Assembly (NCBI RefSeq): GCF_050436995.1
Contig: NC_134746.1
Location: 13,700,501 to 13,764,500 of the forward strand
Length of the DNA stretch: 64,000 nt
Origin: Anticarsia gemmatalis
Lineage: Eukaryota; Arthropoda; Insecta; Lepidoptera; Erebidae
Direction of reading: 5' to 3'
This document shows, piece after piece, positions 58,823-64,000 of the stretch (position 1 is the stretch's first letter; every line of letters starts with the position of its first letter). A program made the translations under genes and the position numbers. The notes under the pieces are model-generated. The model saw nothing but the letters and a program-made list of their open reading frames with translations. It was not told where the DNA came from and ran no database searches.

Positions 58823-59030
58823 GCACAGCTGATCGTCTACCTGGCTTTACTATCTTCCATGAACTGTCATCTCATCACAAAAGATCAAGTGTTTCTCTCA
58901 GCTGTTCACTACCATAAAAAATGTATTGTTAAAAATGGTCCACATTCCTAATCACGGCCCGTGAGAAACTTATGGTTGCGTCACGTTTCTCTACAACGTA
59001 CAGTACTAGGGTAGCTGGAGATAGTAGGAG
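58823..59030 (+). repeat. B plus M1 unit
   Basis: B 58,823-58,906: ACAGCTGATCGTCTACCTGG, GATCAAGTGTTTCTCTCAGC. M1 58,958-59,030: CCCGTGAGAAACTT, TTGCGTCACGTTTC, AGTACTAGGGTAGCTGGAG. The three units 58,166-59,060 share a downstream CACATTCCAAAGCATAGTT. Confidence 0.94.
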
Positions 59031-59385
59031 TGTGATACACATTCCAAAGCATAGTTGAATTCCGGAACCGAAATGTAGGAACTGTAGGAAGGTTACGACT
59101 TAGAAATCCAGTTAAGATCTATTTATCTTACTTATACCTATTTGAAAACTGTTTATATTATTAATTTTATTTATTTATCGTAACCTTTCATTACGGTTAA
59201 TTATAATACACCTTTTTGTATTTCCTTTTAACCATTTCATAAAATGTTGACTTATTAAATATTTAGGTAAAATACGTCACCTTATCTTACTTTATATACT
59301 TGTAGTTTCAAGAAGTAAAGATAATTTTAGATGCAGTCACCAGGCTAAGCACTTTAACTTACTTTATAAAAGCTCTAGACGCGTG

Positions 59386-59621
59386 CCGCAGGTGTTATTT
59401 TGGCTAACAGCTGATGTTATTTTCTACCTGCTATCATTGCCTGTCTTTCAAGAACTGTCATCACAATAGATCAGATGTTTCCTCTCAGCTGTTCACCATC
59501 GCTATAAAAAATATATTGTCAAATGATTATAGTGAGATTTCCAGTCACCCCGTGAGAAACTTTCGATCGCGTCACGTTTCTTCACAATATGTAGTACTAG
59601 GATAGCAGGAGCTATAAGGAG
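59386..59621 (+). repeat. B plus M1 unit
   Basis: B 59,386-59,496: GCCGCAGGTGTTA, AACAGCTGATG, TTCTACCTGCTATC, CCTCTCAGCTGTTC. M1 59,549-59,621: CCCGTGAGAAACTT, CGCGTCACGTTTC, AGTACTAGGATAGCAGGAG. Confidence 0.93.
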
Positions 59622-60048
59622 TGGGACATACATTCCAGTGTCTCAGAGTAGGCAGGATTCCGGGGTAGTGGGTACCTTGCAACTTATTAGTATTGTACGT
59701 GTGCCTACTTGCCTAGTAATCGGGGCTGAAGATTACTAGTGTAGTGAATGCTACAAAACTCTTTTGAAGCAGATTCTATAAAATATCATTTAAAATTCAT
59801 TAAGGAAATAAGATATAAGATTTTATTTTATTATTTTTGTTTGTTTGCGAAAGGCTCTTTAAATCAAATATTTCGAAATGATCGCAGCATAACAAAGCTT
59901 GCCTTTAATTTTAACTTTTCAGCATTACTATTAAAGTGTGTGGATTAAGAAAGTTATAGAGGACTTTGCTATACCGTCATGAACTTATACAGGCAGGCAG
60001 ACAAATCAATGTTATTTACGTCCAAAATTTTCCGAGCCGAGCTCTAAC

Positions 60049-60309
60049 CCGTGCCGCAGATGGTACAAATTAGCCGTTACAATCTCAGCTGGTCGGCACC
60101 TTCCAAAGACCTTCCTCAATAGATCAGGTGTTCACATCAGCTGCTTGGAGCTACCTGCTCCCAATTCACAAATAACTTCGAAGCTAACAGCTGTTGAATT
60201 CAATATTTAGAAAAAAGTTATTTTGAAACGCAAGCTGTACCTACAGTTTATACATTTTCGGTATAATTTTAGAAATTATTTTTACTAGGATAACAGGAAT
60301 AATTAGGAG
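60049..60309 (+). repeat. B plus decayed M1 unit
   Basis: B 60,049-60,160: GTGCCGCAGATGGTAC, TCTCAGCTGGTCGGCACC, GATCAGGTGTTCACATCAGC, with another CAGCTG at 60,188. Only the right half of M1 remains at 60,284-60,309 (ACTAGGATAACAGGAATAAT, TAGGAG). Confidence 0.7.
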
Positions 60310-61108
60310 TTCAAATCGCAATTCATGCGGACTGCGAGGCTGTAATGCAGAAGATTTGTAAAAAGGTGGCGGTCTTAAAGTACTTCTAATGCCATCTAGC
60401 GAAAGCAGCAGTAAACTCTGTTTAACTTTCATTTGACAAATTCATCAACGCATTGTATTTAATTTACCACCATGCTTGTTACACAAATAAGCGTCTCTTA
60501 TCTTAGCAAACACCATGGAATTTTCAATTTTCCTCACATTTTTATGCAAGGGCTTGACCATTGTGTTTATAAAAGAACACAAGAAAGTCAACATCCGCAA
60601 TTTCATAACTCATGTTTATTGAATATTATTATTTTTAAAATGTTGCTACTGTGATTATAATAACAAAAGTCTGAGGCGAAAAATCTGTGGTGTTAAAAAA
60701 AGTTTACCTCGATTTTGGAAGTAATTAAGAAGTGGCTGTAAATATTTTAAATTGAAACTAAAGCTAACGCAATAAAAAAAACTTCAGAGTTATTATTGTA
60801 CATCACCTTATAATATAGATAATGATTATTAATGATCAAGTTTACAATAAATTAAAATTTCCTATAGCTAAACGCATACGAATTCTCAGAGTTTTATGAA
60901 TGAAAGTTTCGACAACGCACCTATTGCAGCGACCATTTTTTTTCAATTGTCATACACCATCAATGAAAGCACGTGTCTACCCAAATTGACTACGCAACAG
61001 CTGACTGCAAACACAATACCCCTTTTTTATTTTGAACCTGGGTAACAAAACCGTTACTACAATTAAATTGATATAAAAAACCCACCCATTTTGAAATGCC
61101 GGCCCTGG

Positions 61109-61180
61109 CCCGTGGGAACACGGCGAAATCGTCACGTGTTATGAAATATTGGGTACCAGGGACCCAGATCGTACAAAGAG
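61109..61180 (+). repeat. M1 copy with CSL-like box
   Basis: CCCGTGGGAACACGG, TCGTCACGTGTTATG, GGTACCAGGGACCCAGATC, CAAAGAG. A lone CAGCTG lies at about 60,999. Confidence 0.92.
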
Positions 61181-61691
61181 GTGTGTTGTTGGAATGCATC
61201 GGTAGACTTTTTTTATGATGTTGGGATATCCGGATGTAATTCCGGTGTGTGGGAATATTTGTGTGTGATTGATGATTTTGTAAAGCGAAAGTTATGAATC
61301 GGTGATTTTTCTTATTAAGTATGTAGCTTTTCAAGTTTATTGAATTGAATAATTGCTTGATCAACAAAAGTATTAACTTTTTCGAATAATAATTTGTGAT
61401 AATCATGTTTATTTTGTTAAGTAAGTTAGTTATGATGAGTTAGTATGTGGTAAAATACCGATAAATTGTAGCAGATATTTCTTTTCATTATCTTGAATAC
61501 ACAATTCTTAACATCTTTAATGAAATAACAAAGTTAAAACATTTATACATTATTTAGAAACTTAAAATTCAATTACAATAATCATATATTTCCATATTAT
61601 TATACAAAATATGTATATATTTCAATATATAAGTTGGTAACATGTTATTAAAACTGTTATGAACTTAGCCTTGGCAAAGACCTCGATGACG

Positions 61692-61740
61692 TCACGTGTT
61701 AAAGGGCAAAACGTACTAGGACCACAGAAGCTTCTAGGAG
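61692..61740 (+). repeat. M1 copy, right edge
   Basis: GATGACGTCACGTGTTAAAG, CGTACTAGGACCACAGAAG, TCTAGGAG. Closest relative is the left-edge copy at 22,281. Confidence 0.88.
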
Positions 61741-64000
61741 CTCCTGTACGTCGTACATCAAACCAATAACTACCCTTGTTCTAAAATTAGAAAGTCTATT
61801 TTCGGTCTGTTGCTACCCAAACATCAAGGAAGGCATAGTGTCATGCTGAAAGCAACTTTATAATAAACGGGGTAAAGCAAAGTTTCGCTTAATGCTTGCG
61901 TACTCTGTTTCATTCAACCCCACTGTCGCGTAGTTCAACTATTGCAAGAAAAAATCGACCTTATTTGTTAAGCAAAAGGTTTCATAACAGTTTCATCTTA
62001 ATAAAGGAGTTAGAACTTTTTGCTTTTGAGTTCTGTAATTGCATACCCCCGAGAGTGTCGTTGAGTGAATGAGACAAATGATATAGTGTCTTTGAATTAG
62101 AGCGAGATGGCATGTGATGTCATTTGATTAATGATCCTCCCCTATATGCGGGAGGGAGTAATGTAGAATGCGACACTTTTTGGATAAGATAGTTTTATTT
62201 TAGTCTTTCATTGTTTTTGAAGAACATTTTTGTTTACATATATTATATATTTGTTGTTATTCATGTGTCAAGACATGACTTCTTTATTTCAGTGTTTTTT
62301 TTATTAACTAATAACACAATGTAATACCATGCAAGTGCTCAATGTTTTTTCGAACTGCTACGTTATGGTAAGTAACGTAATAATTTGAAAGCAACTTGGC
62401 AACTGCCATGAAATTGCTGCTTAATAAGCCGGTCCCGATTAAACCGTTTACTAAGCGTTTTGATGAGCTCAAGCAACCGCTTCAAAAAAACCGACCTATA
62501 TTTCTCCTAAGTGATAGAAGTGCAAACAAATGTATGAACAATTTACCGCATCCACATTCACATAAATTAATGTTCAGACTTGTAAAAGCCGTAGCAGAAA
62601 ATGGCCGAACGATCTCATAAACATCGGTACCAGGGCGCCAGCAACGCGAAGTGTTATACGAAGTGCAAGGGAAACATAAGGTAAGAAAAGATTGCGATCC
62701 AGCTTTGTAGAAACTACTTGCATGATTTTTGAAATTTCTGTACTATGTAGTTAGTTAACTATTGTCGTTACTATGAAAAAAAGTTATTAAATAATATTAA
62801 GTACATATACACTGTATCACGCTTTGTCGTCTAGAAAAATATATTTGTTACTTAATTAAATAAACGTAAATTACAGGAAAAATTCTCAACGTTCTTCAAA
62901 AGTGACTTTGTATTGCACGAATGACAGATTAATAAATAGTTACTACGTAAACATAAAGTCCTTTAAGTTCCTTATTAGCTTAACAAAGACTTACCACACA
63001 CGCTTACCAAGCCCCTCATATTCACGCCTGCTAAGCATGTGGGCCATTGTTAAAGTCCCCATGTGTGTGGGACGACACGTCGCAACACGTCACCTCACGT
63101 GTTTCAGCACGACGAGCTACCAGGCTTCCAGTGGAGCGAAGAAGTGCAACACATACCAAAGATGAGCAAGTTGAACAACGAGTTTGGGAAAATGCAACTT
63201 TATTTCGTTGCAATTTGGATTATTTTACCCAGTACATAGTTGATTCTAGGGGTTGGCAAACCACTTGATGGTATGAATGAATCGAATATTGAATGTGTGT
63301 ATCTCAAATGCATGTGTGTGAATAGCGATCAATGAAAGGGGTTGTACGATGCACCCCTCTTTAAAATCCAAAGTTCGGTTCATCGGCCCACTACATTGCT
63401 GCTATGTGCTCCTAGTATGAAACCGGCGAAAAATACGATGGCGCTCTTAACGGCGGTAATTTAAACAGAAGGATATATTGATTGATGACTGCTGTATTTT
63501 GCTGCCAGAAGTTATTGCTGAAAGTGTTTTGTTATTATTAAACCATATCAAGGGAATAGAAAGTTTGACATTAATGCATAATATACACACACATATCGTT
63601 CAAAATCTCTTAGTTTAAAGTGGGATAAAATATTTTCTAGTTCTTTGGTGAGCAAGCATATCGGGCCGGTCGGTCCGGTCGCACAAAACACAACCTGTGA
63701 CTTGGAAGCTTATGCGCGAAAACGTTTGTGTACAATAATAACGCTCGCCTTACCATCAGCTTTTTCTATTTTCTCACTTTTAAGACATAGGAATTTATTT
63801 CAGAAATATATTCCGAATTGACTTTATGAATACAGGTTTGAGCGATAGTTAAAAACCGTGACGTACTTTTTGCTGGGGAGCATTTATTACAACGATTGTC
63901 ACTAGATGTCACTAGTGCTTACTGTAGTGTTTTCCCTATCACCTAGATGGCCTGTTTTCATGTAACATGGGGATCACGGAGTCCATTTCGTGAACGACGC
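61741..64000. other. Non-coding stretch with possible decayed M1 remnants
   Basis: Weak M1-like patches at 62,602-62,649 (+, GGTACCAGGGCGCCAGCAAC), 63,094-63,143 (+, CCTCACGTGTTTCAGCACG, GCTACCAGGCTTCCAGTGG) and 63,394-63,420 (-, GTGCTCCTAGTATGAA on +). No gene. A GGGCCGGTCGGTCCGGTCG patch lies at 63,662. Confidence 0.45.

Larger units (their letters stand above)
22281..63420. repeat. Large array of a composite motif (M1 with M2, M3 and B modules)
   Basis: About 85-90 hand-counted copies of a core, on both strands, over some 40 kb. The core reads TCACGTTTTCC, then about 12-13 bp later ACTAGGATATCAGGAG and finally AAGAG. Outer copies carry CGTGGGAA 12-14 bp upstream of TCACGT. Inner units carry GGGGCCCC. 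Repeated units are separated by AT-rich spacer that usually cannot be aligned. The unit entries below give exact positions. No transposase, coding exon or terminal repeat accounts for the array. I do not recognise it as a named element. Confidence 0.9.

Noticed and set aside
22281..63420. CRISPR array
   Set aside because: The repeated core is far longer and more degenerate, spacers vary from about 20 to over 2,000 bp, both orientations occur, and the DNA is clearly animal.
22281..63420. Chorion gene cluster, because silkmoth chorion promoters carry a TCACGT element
   Set aside because: TCACGT is present, but no chorion coding exons (Gly/Cys/Tyr-rich) lie next to any copy, and the remaining M1 sequence is not part of that known promoter.
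22281..63420. CTCF-type insulator array
   Set aside because: The core does not resemble the CTCF consensus (CCGCGNGGNGGCAG). An insulator role by another protein stays possible but is not shown.

Overview
The window is AT-rich eukaryotic DNA, almost certainly from a moth or butterfly. The evidence is its dispersed repeats: several RTE-type 3' ends that open with a CTAGCTGACCCG-like or TTTTACCCGCGACTTCG-like stretch and close with TATAATATTAGTA, tRNA-derived and 5S-like lepidopteran SINEs, and a Jockey-type LINE with a lepidopteran-style 3' tail. I found no host protein-coding gene, tRNA gene or rRNA gene. The only long reading frame is the LINE. All other open frames are short, lack recognisable domains and mostly lie in repeats or AT-rich spacer.

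Positions 1 to about 22,200 are ordinary intergenic or intronic sequence: transposon debris, a (TG)n microsatellite, the broken LINE at 4.7-8.06 kb, several hairpin MITEs, a perfect RFX-type X-box at 1,584, and one CpG-rich patch at 15.1-15.8 kb that looks like a promoter or first exon, possibly bidirectional.

From about 22,280 to at least 61,740 (weaker copies to about 63,420) the window is dominated by a very large array of a composite element that I do not recognise. By hand I count about 85-90 copies on both strands, usually 300-800 bp apart. The core (here M1) has rigid internal spacing: an optional Su(H)/CSL-like box CGTGGGAA, 12-14 bp, TCACGT(T/G)TT, 17-18 bp from the end of TCACGT to ACTAGG, then (A/C)NCAG(G/A)AG and a final AAGAG or AGGAG. 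With the CSL-like box it is about 72 bp; without it, about 50 bp. Three further modules keep fixed relations to M1. M2 is a GC palindrome (GGGGCCCCGCCCATAA). M3 is a YY1/PHO-like GCCGCCATNTTTG. B is a module of about 85-120 bp made of E-boxes (CAGCTG, CACCTG, CAGGTA), placed 50-60 bp upstream of M1.

The array is zoned. The outer zones (22.3-33.3 kb and 55-61.7 kb) carry single M1 copies with the CSL-like box and no M2. Those with B modules point leftward (-) at 28.7-32.0 kb and rightward (+) at 57.2-60.3 kb. The inner zone (33.9-56 kb) carries M2 and mostly lacks the CSL-like box. From 33.9 to 42.0 kb it is a regular series of inverted units of about 280 bp (M1 subtype a on +, M3, M2, M1 subtype b on -) repeating about every 680 bp. 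From 44 to 53 kb it changes to direct M1-M2-M1 units. Spacers between units are mostly unalignable by eye while the motifs stay intact, which suggests the motifs are what is maintained. Function is unknown. Reasonable hypotheses are an array of binding sites for a long zinc-finger or multi-protein complex (insulator, pairing or silencing centre), a set of repeated promoters for noncoding RNAs, or a hairpin-RNA source locus. None can be decided from sequence alone.
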